A stretch of 64,000 nucleotides of DNA from CAVXDY01 sp963721335. Its GTDB lineage: Bacteria; Actinomycetota; Thermoleophilia; Miltoncostaeales; Miltoncostaeaceae. Location of the stretch: NCBI GenBank assembly GCA_963721335.1, contig CAVRIV010000001.1:583931-647930 (forward strand), read 5' to 3'. The notes below the pieces were generated by a model. That model had not been told where the DNA came from and made no database searches. It saw nothing but the letters and a program-made list of their open reading frames with translations. Position 1 is the stretch's first letter. Each line of letters begins with the position of its first letter. Made by a program: the position numbers and the translations under genes. This document shows positions 8,991 to 16,390 of this stretch, one piece after another.

Positions 8991-9881
8991 GTGACCCCGC
9001 CGCGCGCGTCCGCCGCTGGAGCTCGCCGACGCCGCGGTGGCCGGCGTCCGCGACGATCCGGCCGGCCGGCTCCGGCTGATGCGGGCGCTCTACGAGAGCC
9101 GGCCCCCCGGCTCGCGGCACCTGCCCTACCGGCGCGCGATGACGGCGTTCATGCGCTGGCAGCTGCGCCGCGGCCTGCTCGAGCCGGCCGGGGCGCCGCG
9201 CCCCGGCAGCCAGTGGTGGCGCGCCCTCAACGAGGCGGTCCTGCGGGACATCGCCGAGTCCCGCCACCTCGTGGCGGGGGCGCCGGGCGGCGCCTCCTCG
9301 CCCGCGGTGGAGGCCGTCGTCGACTTCATCCGCCGTCCGTCGGCGGCGCGCTGGTACCGCGCCCACAACGTCTCCATCGTCCGCGCCTACCTCGCCAACG
9401 GCGACCTGGCCGCGCGGGAGGGCCGGGTCGAGCGGTTCTTCCTCAACGTCGTGCTCCTCCGCGTCCTCTACGCCCACGCCCTCGTCGCGGCGCCCCGGCT
9501 CGCGCTCGGATGGCTGTCGCCGGTGGCGCCGGTGCTGGGCGACCCCCGGGTCGGCACGACCGGAATCTTCCTGTCGCTCTCGCGGGTGCTGCCGAACCGC
9601 TACCCCCTGGGCGACGACGTGGCCCCCTTCGTCGCCGGCGAGAACGGGTTCGGGCGACTGCTCGACTACGGGATCATCCAGCCGCGCCTGCGGGCGCTCT
9701 ACGACTGGTCGGCGCGCGGAGCTGGGTCAGCCCGAGGCTCGCGGGGCTGCTCGTCGGGGACATCCCCGCCTACGCCTGGGACCCCGCCCAGGCCTCCGAC
9801 TGGACGCCGCCGCCCCGCGCGCTCGCCCGGCTCGCCCGGCGGGTGGTCCCCGCCGGGCCCGACGGTTCCGGGCGCCCCTAG
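8991..9881 (+). CDS. Conserved actinobacterial protein of unknown function, frameshifted
   Basis: A ~295-residue protein whose reading frame changes at least twice. The main part runs from ~9013 to ~9717 (LPYRRAMTAFMRWQLRRG..., PGSQWWRALNE, ...LLDYGIIQPRLRALYDWS) and the end is read in another frame (LAGLLVGDIPAYAWDP to the stop at 9881). Restoring LxxPRLAGLLVGD needs removal of one G near 9722 and one C near 9735. At the 5' end a GTG at 8991 is out of frame by one base with LELADAAVAG; an in-frame GTG at 9037 is the other choice. Helical, soluble, no known catalytic motif. It shares its final CTAG with the convergent regulator gene. Confidence 0.65.
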   Translation: MTPPRASAAGARRRRGGRRPRRSGRPAPADAGALREPAPRLAAPALPARDDGVHALAAAPRPARAGRGAAPRQPVVARPQRGGPAGHRRVPPPRGGGAGRRLLARGGGRRRLHPPSVGGALVPRPQRLHRPRLPRQRRPGRAGGPGRAVLPQRRAPPRPLRPRPRRGAPARARMAVAGGAGAGRPPGRHDRNLPVALAGAAEPLPPGRRRGPLRRRRERVRATARLRDHPAAPAGALRLVGARSWVSPRLAGLLVGDIPAYAWDPAQASDWTPPPRALARLARRVVPAGPDGSGRP

Positions 9882-10699
9882 GCGGCGGGCGCGGTCATTC
9901 CCCGCGATCTTCCACCGAGCTCGCCGAGCCGCGCCGCGCTCGTTGCGTCCATCGGCACGAAGGTCTCGATCGCGAGGCTTGCCGCCGTCACCTCCAGCGG
10001 CGCCCCGAGGGTGGCGATCACGGTGAAGAGGCTGACCTCGCCGAGGGGTGTGCGCAGGTCCAGCGAGACCACGGGCTGGGTCGCGGGGCCGGCCGGCGGA
10101 TCGTCCGGGAGATAGGACTCGACCTCCTCGACCAGCTCGCTGAGGGCCGGATCGGCATCCTCGCGGCTCCTTCGCCTCAGCCGCTGAATCAGCGGCGCGC
10201 TGCAGGCCGCCGTCATCGACGAGATCCTCGGCAGCCCGCCCGGGTGCACCGCGAGGCGCAGCAGGTTGATCGGGGGCTCGAGGAGCTCGGGGTCGACCCC
10301 GTCCCAGAGGAGCGACGCGGCGCGATTCGCCTCGATCAGGTTCCAGAGCCCGTCGACGATCAATGCCGGGTTCGGCTCGTACGCCTCCAGCAGCCTGCTC
10401 AGCGATTCCCGCAGGGGCTGCATGACCTCGCCGTCGTAGGGCTGCTCCAGATAGGGAGGAGCGAAGCCCCCTGCGAGCAGCAGGCGGTTGCGCTCGGCGA
10501 TCGGCAGGTCGAGGTGCTGGACGAGATGGATGAGGAGCTGGCGGCTCGGGCGCGAGCGGCCCGTCTCGACGAAGCTCAGGTGCTTGGTGGAGAGGTTCGC
10601 GTCCAGCGCCAACTCCATCTGCGTGAGCCGCCGCTGGGTGCGCCAGAAGCGGATGAGCTCACCGACGGTCTGCGGCTCCCTCTCGGTCTGGACCACCAC
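9878..10699 (-). CDS. MmyB-like helix-turn-helix transcriptional regulator
   Basis: About 273 residues. The N-terminal XRE-type helix-turn-helix is clear (ELIRFWRTQRRLTQMELAL, then LSTKHLSFVETGRSRPSRQLL), followed by the MmyB ligand-binding domain with LIVDGLWNLIEANRAA, a PAS-like fold that in studied relatives can bind fatty acids. The GTG at 10699 was picked because upstream codons are not domain-like; 10696 is equally possible. Divergent from the SnoaL gene, with a perfect inverted repeat at 10754-10773 between them, so it probably controls that gene and itself. Confidence 0.88.
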   Translation of the reverse strand: MVVQTEREPQTVGELIRFWRTQRRLTQMELALDANLSTKHLSFVETGRSRPSRQLLIHLVQHLDLPIAERNRLLLAGGFAPPYLEQPYDGEVMQPLRESLSRLLEAYEPNPALIVDGLWNLIEANRAASLLWDGVDPELLEPPINLLRLAVHPGGLPRISSMTAACSAPLIQRLRRRSREDADPALSELVEEVESYLPDDPPAGPATQPVVSLDLRTPLGEVSLFTVIATLGAPLEVTAASLAIETFVPMDATSAARLGELGGRSRGMTAPAA

Positions 10700-10753
10700 C
10701 GGGCCAACGCTAGCGCACGCCCAGATCGGCTCGATCACCTCGAAGGCGAGGAC

Positions 10754-10773
10754 ACCTCCCTTACATGGGAGGT
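10754..10773. promoter_or_regulatory. Candidate operator for the MmyB-like regulator
   Basis: Perfect inverted repeat ACCTCCC-TTACAT-GGGAGGT in the short gap between the divergent regulator (start 10699) and SnoaL gene (start 10840). Twenty bases with 13-base centre-to-centre spacing of the arms, which suits a homodimeric helix-turn-helix protein. The TTACAT core could also carry part of a promoter. Binding is inferred from position only. Confidence 0.5.
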
Positions 10774-10839
10774 AATCGACCCGCCGCCGTTCGTCGGCGA
10801 CTGTGACCGCCACGAGCGACGATCAAGGAGGTCACCACG

Positions 10840-11289
10840 ATGAGCGAGGCAAGTGCGCCCCCCGGGACCCGGACCACGGCGGCAGAGGAGCTGGCGGATC
10901 GATACCTCGCGCTCTGGAACGAGCCCGATGCCGACCGGCGCCGGCGGATGATCGCCGAGCTCTGGACGGAGGACGGGAGGCATGTCCTCCAGCCGCCGCA
11001 GGAGATCCGCGGGATCGCGGCGCAACCCGGGATCGGGCTGACGGCGATCCTCGAGGCACGGGGATACGAGGAGATCGAGGCCCGGGTGGCGAGCGCGTAC
11101 GAGCACTGGGTCGGCTCCGAGGGGCTCAGCTTCCGGGGGCGCGGCGACGCGGAGCGACTCGGCGACGTCGTCAAGTTCCACTGGGAGGCCGTCTCGCCGG
11201 ACGGCGAGGTGACGGCGGTGGGGCTCGTGTTCTTCGTCCTCGGCGCCGACGGCCGGATTCGACGCGACTACGTGTTCATCGAGAGGTGA
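10840..11289 (+). CDS. SnoaL-like/NTF2-fold protein
   Basis: 149 residues of the NTF2/SnoaL superfamily: an N-terminal helix (AADRYLALWNEPD-like), the conserved LWTEDGRHV strand, and FHWEAVSPDGEVTAVGLVFFVL forming the cone-shaped sheet. The ATG has an excellent AAGGAGGT eight bases ahead. Members range from polyketide cyclases and epoxide hydrolases to ligand-binding proteins; no catalytic set distinguishes these here. Position opposite the MmyB-like regulator suggests it is the regulated target. Confidence 0.85.
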   Translation: MSEASAPPGTRTTAAEELADRYLALWNEPDADRRRRMIAELWTEDGRHVLQPPQEIRGIAAQPGIGLTAILEARGYEEIEARVASAYEHWVGSEGLSFRGRGDAERLGDVVKFHWEAVSPDGEVTAVGLVFFVLGADGRIRRDYVFIER

Positions 11290-11320
11290 GCGTTCGCGAG
11301 CCGAGGCACTCCGGCGAACG

Positions 11321-11355
11321 GCGGTGAGAGGCGGCCCGGGGCGGTAAGAGGCGGC
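11321..11355. repeat. Two-copy 15-base direct repeat
   Basis: GCGGTGAGAGGCGGC at 11321 recurs with one change as GCGGTAAGAGGCGGC at 11341, period 20 bases. It lies in the 162-base gap after the SnoaL gene, which otherwise shows no gene. Two copies only, so not an array. Confidence 0.6.
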
Positions 11356-11440
11356 TCCGACCAGCGTTGACTAGTCCATCAAGGCCACACCGCCGCCGCT
11401 GGCCTCTTGGGGCGCGCTGCTGAGAGGCGTTGCCCGCGCG

Positions 11441-11459
11441 GCCACTAGCCCCTAGTGGC
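11441..11459. repeat. Perfect palindrome over the TetR stop codon
   Basis: GCCACTAG-CCC-CTAGTGGC, an 8-bp stem with a three-base loop. The stop codon of the minus-strand TetR gene (11452-11454) lies within one arm. Could be a weak transcript-end hairpin, but there is no clear T-run following it on either strand. Confidence 0.5.
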
Positions 11460-12042
11460 GCGGACCGTCGGGAGCCAGAGCTTTCATGATGGTCCTCGGC
11501 GCCAGCTCGGCCGCCTGCTCGGATGAGAAGAACCCTTCATCAACGAGCCTGAGGGTGGCCAGGAGGATTCCCGCGATGAGTCGGTTTATCCACTCCTCTT
11601 GCAGGTCGGCTCGGATTGCGCCATCTCGCTTGGCCTCCGCAATCAGCGCCCTCCAGGAGTCCCGGCTCTTGAAGTGCTCGACTCGAGAGAACTCGTCCCA
11701 ACGCTCGAGAAGGAAGCGCGTGCGGTCACCCAGGAGCACGTTGCGGCGCTGGATGCGCTCGATCTGCTCCGCGGCCGTTCCTCCCTCCGCCCGAGACTCC
11801 ACGTGCGCGGCGTCGAACTGGTCGATCATCGTTGCCCAAAGGGCGTCGATGAGATCCTCGCGGCGCGCGAAGTGTCGGTGGACGGTGGAGCGGTTGATGC
11901 CCACGACCTGAGCAATCTCTTCCAGGCTCGCGCGCGGCCGCTCGGCCAGCACCGCGAGCGCGGTCTCAAGGATGGCGGCCTGAGTGCGCTTGGAGTCAGA
12001 GCGCAGCGGTAGCGACGTTCCCGACGAGCGCGTAACGACCAC
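11452..12042 (-). CDS. TetR/AcrR family transcriptional regulator
   Basis: 196 residues from a GTG start. The DNA-binding helix-turn-helix is plain: AAILETALAVLAE, then LEEIAQVVGINRSTVHRHFARREDLIDAL, with the usual YxHF tetrad replaced by VHRHF. The C-terminal ligand domain contains LLERWDEFSR and LIAGILLATLRLV. The open frame runs much further upstream but that part is not protein-like. Divergent from the anchored protein at 12299, with two palindromes in the gap. Codon use is less GC-extreme than in most neighbours. Confidence 0.87.
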   Translation of the reverse strand: MVVTRSSGTSLPLRSDSKRTQAAILETALAVLAERPRASLEEIAQVVGINRSTVHRHFARREDLIDALWATMIDQFDAAHVESRAEGGTAAEQIERIQRRNVLLGDRTRFLLERWDEFSRVEHFKSRDSWRALIAEAKRDGAIRADLQEEWINRLIAGILLATLRLVDEGFFSSEQAAELAPRTIMKALAPDGPRH

Positions 12043-12158
12043 CCCTGATTGTGGCGAACGCGGGCGCAGGGTCCGCGCGCTCGACTGAGTAGGAAACCGC
12101 GAAAACTCTACCAATACCTGCCGCCAGACCGGCCGCTGCCTTCCTTGGTCGTCACTTC

Positions 12159-12202
12159 TGCAACTTGCAGCAGATTTGTGGCACTTGCATCGTACTCGAT
12201 GC
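12159..12202. promoter_or_regulatory. Palindromes between divergent TetR gene and 12299 gene
   Basis: TGCAA-C-TTGCA at 12159-12169 and GCATCG-TACT-CGATGC at 12187-12202, both with a TTGCA half-site. They sit in an unusually A+T-rich 257-base divergent gap. Two dyads sharing a half-site about 30 bases apart fit binding of the adjacent TetR-family protein; this is inference. No other gene is seen in the gap. Confidence 0.4.
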
Positions 12203-12298
12203 GAATAATAGCGTCGCAACCACCGTCGCGACGATGCGGCGGCGCGTCTTTCAGAGGACGCCCATCGGCGCGTCTCGCGCAACACAGAAGGGGGACAC

Positions 12299-13183
12299 TT
12301 GCCTAGTCCACCCAGTAACGAGGACCGTTCGGGCCGTAGAGGCCCAGGCGCCCTTCGCAGATATCTGACAGGCGGTGGCCGTGTCCGTTCGGTCATCACC
12401 CTCGTCGTGGTCGGGGGCGCCGCCGCGCTCTTTCTCACGGCCGCGACTGGTGCTTTCGGCACACAGGACAGTCCCGACACCAAGACCAACTCACGATGCA
12501 TCGCTGGTGGATGCCCGGCGCCCAATCCCTTCGGGTACCCGCTCGGCGCGCAGACCATCTCGTCGTCAGTTCTGGCTCTGCCCTCGCCCCCAAAGACGAG
12601 CGAAGAGGTCTTCTACTCCCACGGCACCCCTGCGGGGGCGACAAATGCCCACCCGACGGCCGGGGCGGTGTTTGGGGAGGGCTCCGATATCTTCGCCCTC
12701 TCAGCCGGGTCGGTCTTCGGGATCAGCCCAAGCTGGCCCCCAGATCTCCAGGCATTGCCCATCCCTCAGGGGGGGATTTTTCCGTTCGTCCTCCGGGACG
12801 CCAGTGACAAGCCGATCGGCTTTGGAGCCGAGATGGAAATGCTCCCGTTGCCGGGGACTACGAAGAACAACACCCACACGAGCGACTGGATCGTCAGCAT
12901 CCCGGGTCGCGGGGTCCTCTTTCTCAACTCGAATGACAACACCGGGTCTCCGGACCTCCCTACGACCACGCGTCCGGATGGCTCTGTCGTCGCGGATACG
13001 ACCACGGGCCCGGCGCCGGGGGGAACGGTCGCGGGGTGATCGTCGGAGGGTCAGGAGAGATTCGCGAACCGAACCGGAACCTGGGACGAGTTGGACATCC
13101 AGAAGCCGGGGTACCCGGCGCTCGGCACCTTCGAGTTCGAGATGCACGTCTACTGGGACCAGAAGCCCAACAAGAAGAAGTAG
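12299..13183 (+). CDS. Membrane-anchored extracellular protein interrupted by in-frame TGA
   Basis: A TTG start at 12299 (GGGGGACAC just ahead) opens a protein with a basic N-terminus, one membrane segment (VITLVVVGGAAALFLTAAT) and an exported domain. A TGA at 13037-13039 stops it at 246 residues. The same frame then continues for 47 more coding-like codons (ANRTGTWDELDIQKPGYPAL ... HVYWDQKPNKKK) to a TAG at 13181. Either a nonsense change (CGA or TGG to TGA), a sequence error, or readthrough. I do not recognise the family. Composition is less GC-rich than neighbouring genes, consistent with acquisition. The gap from 13184 to 13396 shows no gene I can support. Confidence 0.65.
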
Positions 13184-13396
13184 CGGGCCAAGCGCGTAGC
13201 GGTTCAACAGGGGGTCTTCACGTGTCCTCGACATGGGAAGGCCCCCTTGGTGCTGCCCGCCCCGAGCCGGCTCAGTTCAAGAGATCCTCGCGCTCGCTCG
13301 CCTGTACGCCTCCGAGGGAGAGGTGCGGGAACTAGTCGGCTGGCTCGCCTTGCGGAAGGGGCGAGCCCAGGCCCTCGCCGGGGACCGCCAGGGCGA

Positions 13397-13469
13397 TGCC
13401 CCCAACGGGATTCGAACCCGTGCCGCCGCCTTGAAAGGGCGGTGTCCTGGGCCGCTAGACGATGGGGGC
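13397..13469 (-). tRNA. tRNA-Glu (anticodon TTC)
   Basis: A 73-base cloverleaf read on the minus strand. The acceptor stem GCCCCCA pairs with TGGGGGC; the anticodon arm CCGCC-CTTTCAA-GGCGG presents TTC; the T arm is CGGGTTCGAATCCCG. The discriminator base is A and CCA is not encoded. A strong terminator hairpin lies just upstream at 13493-13526, so it probably has its own promoter or depends on readthrough of that hairpin. Confidence 0.96.
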
Positions 13470-13481
13470 CAGGAGTCTCAG

Positions 13482-13526
13482 AAAAAGCAGAAGGGCCCGG
13501 GACGGCGGTGCGCCGGTCCCGGGCCC
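13482..13526 (-). terminator. Intrinsic terminator upstream of tRNA-Glu
   Basis: On the minus strand GGGCCCGGGAC pairs perfectly with GTCCCGGGCCC (13526-13516 and 13503-13493), extended inward by GGCG/CGCC with one bulge. It is followed by TTCTGCTTTTTC. It ends a short minus-strand transcription unit that begins near 13660 and contains no ordinary gene, only a leader-like region. Confidence 0.7.
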
Positions 13527-13658
13527 CGGTGGCAGCAGGGGTCTGGCTGAGGGGCGCGTTTGCACACCCCCCTAGCTGCCGTTGCGCATAGGGGGCACGC
13601 CCCTAGCTACTGCCACCTCCACTGGTGCTATGCAATAGGACCACCTCCTTTCCGTGGT
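13527..13658 (-). ncRNA. Attenuator-like leader RNA with alternative hairpins
   Basis: Four complementary segments occur in order on the minus strand. Segment 1 (13605-13600, TAGGGG, preceded by GGTGGCAG) can pair with segment 2 (13595-13589, CCCCCTA). Segment 2 can instead pair with segment 3 (13574-13568, TAGGGGG). Segment 3, preceded by GGCAGC, can pair with segment 4 (13541-13531, CCCCTGCTGCC), which can also pair with segment 1. The stop of a ten-codon reading frame lies inside segment 1. A terminator and tRNA-Glu follow. The layout is that of a translation-sensitive attenuator; function is inference. Confidence 0.45.
13603..13635 (-). CDS. Candidate leader peptide (10 residues)
   Basis: TTG start with a near-perfect AAAGGAGG eight bases ahead, reading LHSTSGGGSS and stopping at TAG (13605-13603). 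A ribosome ending here would cover the first arm of the alternative hairpins described for this leader. Rich in Ser and Gly, with no glutamate codon, so no simple amino-acid-sensing logic for tRNA-Glu is apparent. Too short for coding statistics. Confidence 0.35.
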   Translation of the reverse strand: MHSTSGGGSS

Positions 13659-13664
13659 GAGGAC

Positions 13665-13694
13665 ACGATAGCCAGGCGGGCGGCCGTCGGTCCA
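13665..13694 (-). promoter_or_regulatory. Candidate promoter for the leader/tRNA-Glu unit
   Basis: On the minus strand TGGACC (13694-13689) and TATCGT (13670-13665) are 18 bases apart, resembling -35 and -10 elements of a primary sigma factor. The predicted transcript would start about 10-15 bases before the strong ribosome site at 13649-13644. Confidence 0.4.
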
Positions 13695-13744
13695 GCGAGG
13701 GGCGGGGGGCCATTCGACCCCTCGGAGCCGTAGGGTCCAGCGGG

Positions 13745-15113
13745 ATGGCGAGCGTCAACCTGATCGTGATCGGCGGCGGCATGGCGGGGATGAACGCGGC
13801 CGCTCGGGCGTCCGAGGCCGAGGCCAGCGTCGCGCTGATCGAGCGCGACCGGGTCGGGGGCACCTGCCCCCTCCGCGGCTGCATCCCCAGCAAGGCCCTC
13901 ATCCGCAGCGCCGAGATCGCTCACGAGGTGCGCACGGCCGCCGAGTACGGCGTGCGGGTGGCGGGGGTCGAGGTGGACATGGGCGCGGTGATCGACCGGG
14001 TCCAGGCGATCGTGGAGGTGGGGGCTGCCGGCGCGCGGGCCTACCTCGAGTCCCTGCCCGGCGTGCGGATCGTGACGGGCGAGGCGCGCTTCGAGGACGC
14101 CGGAGTCGTGTCCGTGAACGGCGAGACGCTGCGGGCGCCGCGCGTGGTCGTGGCCACCGGCGCCGAGCCGACCCTGGTCCCGATCCCCGGGCTGGCCGAG
14201 ACGCCCCACCTCACGAGCGCCGACGTGCTGCGGCTGCGCGAGCTGCCCGAGCGGCTGCTGGTGATCGGGGCCGGGGCGATCGGGCTGGAGCTGGGCCAGG
14301 CGCTCGCGCGCCTGGGCGCGCGGGTGACGCCTGGTGGAGGCGGCGCCCCGGCTGCTGCCGCAGGGCGAGCCCGAGGTGGTCGACGCCCTGGGCGAGCTGC
14401 TGGCCGGGGAGGGCATCGAGCTGATGGTGGGCGCCACGATCGAGCGCGCGTCGACGCGCCCGGACGGCGGCCCGCGGCTGACCGTGACCCACGAGGGGCG
14501 CACCCGGGAGCTCGACGGCGACGCGCTGCTGCTGGGCGCCGGCCGCGGGTCGGCGGTGGCGTCGCTGCACCTGCCCGCCGCCGGCATCGAGGGCGACCCC
14601 AGGGGGCTGCCCGTGGACGCGCGCCTGCAGACCTCGCAGGCGGGCCACTTCGCCGCCGGCGACGTGCTGGGGCCTCCGTTCGGCCAGTTCACGCACGTGG
14701 CGCGACGGCTCGGCCGGGAGGCGGCCGAGAACGCCCTGGGCGCCGATGCCCACGACGTCGACCGCGATCCGGGCCCGAAGACCATCTTCACCGACCCGGA
14801 GCTGGTGTCGGTGGGTCTCACCGAGGCACAGGCGAAGGAGGCGGGCCACGAGGTCGGGGTGGGCACGTGGGAGTTCTCCGGTGGCAAGGCCCGCGCCTGG
14901 GGGCAGGAGCGGGGCCTGGCGAAGGTGGTCGCCGACCGCTCGTCGCGCCGCATCCTGGGCGCGCACATCCTGGCCTACCACGCCGCCGACCTGGTGCACC
15001 CGGTGGTGGTGGCGATGCAGGCCGGCAGCGCCGATCCGCTGCTCGACGCCTTCCACGTCCACCCCACCCTCGGCGAGATCGTCCAGAAGGCGGCGCGGAC
15101 CGCGGTCGGCTGA
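13745..15113 (+). CDS. Pyridine nucleotide-disulfide oxidoreductase (class I), frameshifted
   Basis: About 455 residues once a one-base insertion near 14331 is removed (GTGACG-C-CTGGTGGAG; the family expects ...ARVTLVEAAPRLLP). Flavin-binding IGGGMAGMNAAARA opens the protein; the redox-active pair is in GGTCPLRGCIPSK; the NAD-binding GAGAIGLELGQ follows; the flavin site AAGDV and the catalytic His-Glu of HPTLGE close it. This layout is shared by dihydrolipoyl dehydrogenases, mercuric reductases and mycothione reductase. No mercury domain is present and no dehydrogenase-complex genes are near, so substrate is open. Its TGA overlaps the ATG of the cupin gene (TGATG). Confidence 0.88.
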
Positions 15114-15595
15114 TGGGCGGCTGGTTCGTGGTCAACGTGGCGGATGCGACGGCGATGGCCCACTCGAAGGCCGGGGCGGCCGTGCGCTTCGAGGACGGCG
15201 ACGATCCGTTCCCCGAGCTCGGGGTCAACATCCGGGTGCTCCAGCCGGGGCAGCCCAACGGGCTCTACCACTCCGAGAACTCGCAGGAGGACTTCCTGGT
15301 GCTGGGCGGGGAGTGCCTCGCGATCCTGGACGGCGAGGAGCGCACGCTGCGCGCGTGGGACTTCGTCCACTGTCCGGCCGGGACGCCGCACGTCTTCGTG
15401 GGAGCGGGGGAGGGCCCGTGCTGGATCCTGATGGTGGGCGCACGGCGTGCGGACCGGACCTACGTGTACCCCGCCGACGAGACCGCCGCGCGGCATGGCG
15501 CCGCGGCCGATCGCACGACATCCGACCCGCGCGAGGCCTACTCCAAGTGGGCGGCCGTGTTCGAGCCGACGCGGATCCCCTGGCCGCCGGCCTGA
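15113..15595 (+). CDS. Cupin domain protein
   Basis: 160 residues. A cupin barrel is seen with NGLYHSENSQEDFLVLGGE as the first motif and CPAGTPHVFVGAGEGP as the second; the usual first-motif HxH is reduced to a single histidine. The C-terminal extension ends in a W-rich stretch (YSKWAAVFEP). The start is fixed by the one-base overlap with the flavoprotein stop at 15111-15113, implying coupled translation and a joint role. It ends four bases from the convergent SDR gene. Confidence 0.85.
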   Translation: MGGWFVVNVADATAMAHSKAGAAVRFEDGDDPFPELGVNIRVLQPGQPNGLYHSENSQEDFLVLGGECLAILDGEERTLRAWDFVHCPAGTPHVFVGAGEGPCWILMVGARRADRTYVYPADETAARHGAAADRTTSDPREAYSKWAAVFEPTRIPWPPA

Positions 15596-15599
15596 CCGT

Positions 15600-16388
15600 T
15601 CAGCGCGCGGCCGCCCGGTCACGGGTCCGCCTGCGCGCCACCCCGGCAACGTAGCGGCGCCGCAGAGGCCCCGGCAGGAAGCGCCCGATGGCCTTCATCG
15701 CGAACGTCATTCGGCGAGGAAACGCGATCTCGGCATCGCCTCGCTCGAGGCCGTCGGCGATGATCCGCGCGGCCTCCGGTGCCTCGATCAGGAACGGCAT
15801 CTCGAAGTCGTTGTGGTCGGTGAGCGGCGTCCGCACGAATCCGGGCGCCACCACGGTCACCTCGACGCCGGTGTCCTCGCCCTGGAGGTCCGCGCGCAGG
15901 CTGTCGCTCATGCTGATGAGGAACGCCTTGGTGGCGCCGTAGGCGGCGGCCATCGGCAGCGCGGCGAAGCCGGTGACGCTCGCGACCACCGCGATCCGGC
16001 CCGACCGGCGGGCGAGCATGTCCGGCAGCACCGCCTGGATGCAGTTGACCGTACCCATGATGTTCACCTCCACCTGGGGGCGGAAGAGGTCGGCCGTGAA
16101 CTCCGAGGGCCGCACGGGGCGGTAGGTCCCGGCGTTCAGCAGGGCGATGTCGATGGGGCCCGTCGCCGAGCGGATCTCCTCGGCGACGCGCGTCATCTGC
16201 TCGGCGTCGGTTGTGTCGCCCGGGTGGGCGGAGATGCGCGGGTCGGCGGAAGCGAGCTCGGCCAGCGCGTCCGCACCGCGCGCCGTGGCGGCCACGCGTG
16301 CGCCGCGCCGCGCGAGTTCCCGGGCCACCTCGGCGCCGATGCCCGACGACGCACCCGTGATCCAGATGACCCTGCCGTCCAGGGCCAC
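15600..16388 (-). CDS. Short-chain dehydrogenase/reductase
   Basis: About 262 residues from a GTG start two bases after the CFA-synthase stop. The cofactor motif TGASSGIG, the structural NAG (LLNAGTYRP), the catalytic Ser (VASVTG) and the YxxxK pair (YGATK) are all present. The C-terminal part after APGFVRTPLTD is basic and ends with an arginine-rich tail, as in membrane-associated SDRs of lipid clusters. Last gene in the lipid operon starting with the FAD oxidase at 19730, so it probably reduces or oxidises a lipid-derived substrate. Confidence 0.88.
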   Translation of the reverse strand: MALDGRVIWITGASSGIGAEVARELARRGARVAATARGADALAELASADPRISAHPGDTTDAEQMTRVAEEIRSATGPIDIALLNAGTYRPVRPSEFTADLFRPQVEVNIMGTVNCIQAVLPDMLARRSGRIAVVASVTGFAALPMAAAYGATKAFLISMSDSLRADLQGEDTGVEVTVVAPGFVRTPLTDHNDFEMPFLIEAPEAARIIADGLERGDAEIAFPRRMTFAMKAIGRFLPGPLRRRYVAGVARRRTRDRAAAR

Positions 16389-16390
16389 GG

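Noticed and set aside
11321..11355. CRISPR-like repeat
   Set aside because: Only two short copies with a five-base gap; no cas genes in the window.
13037..13039. Selenocysteine at the in-frame TGA
   Set aside because: No selenoprotein family match and no bacterial SECIS-like hairpin that I can recognise directly after the TGA; mutation or error is simpler.
11290..13469. Integrated element at tRNA-Glu
   Set aside because: No integrase, relaxase or repeated tRNA 3' end seen in the window; kept only as a low-confidence composition note.
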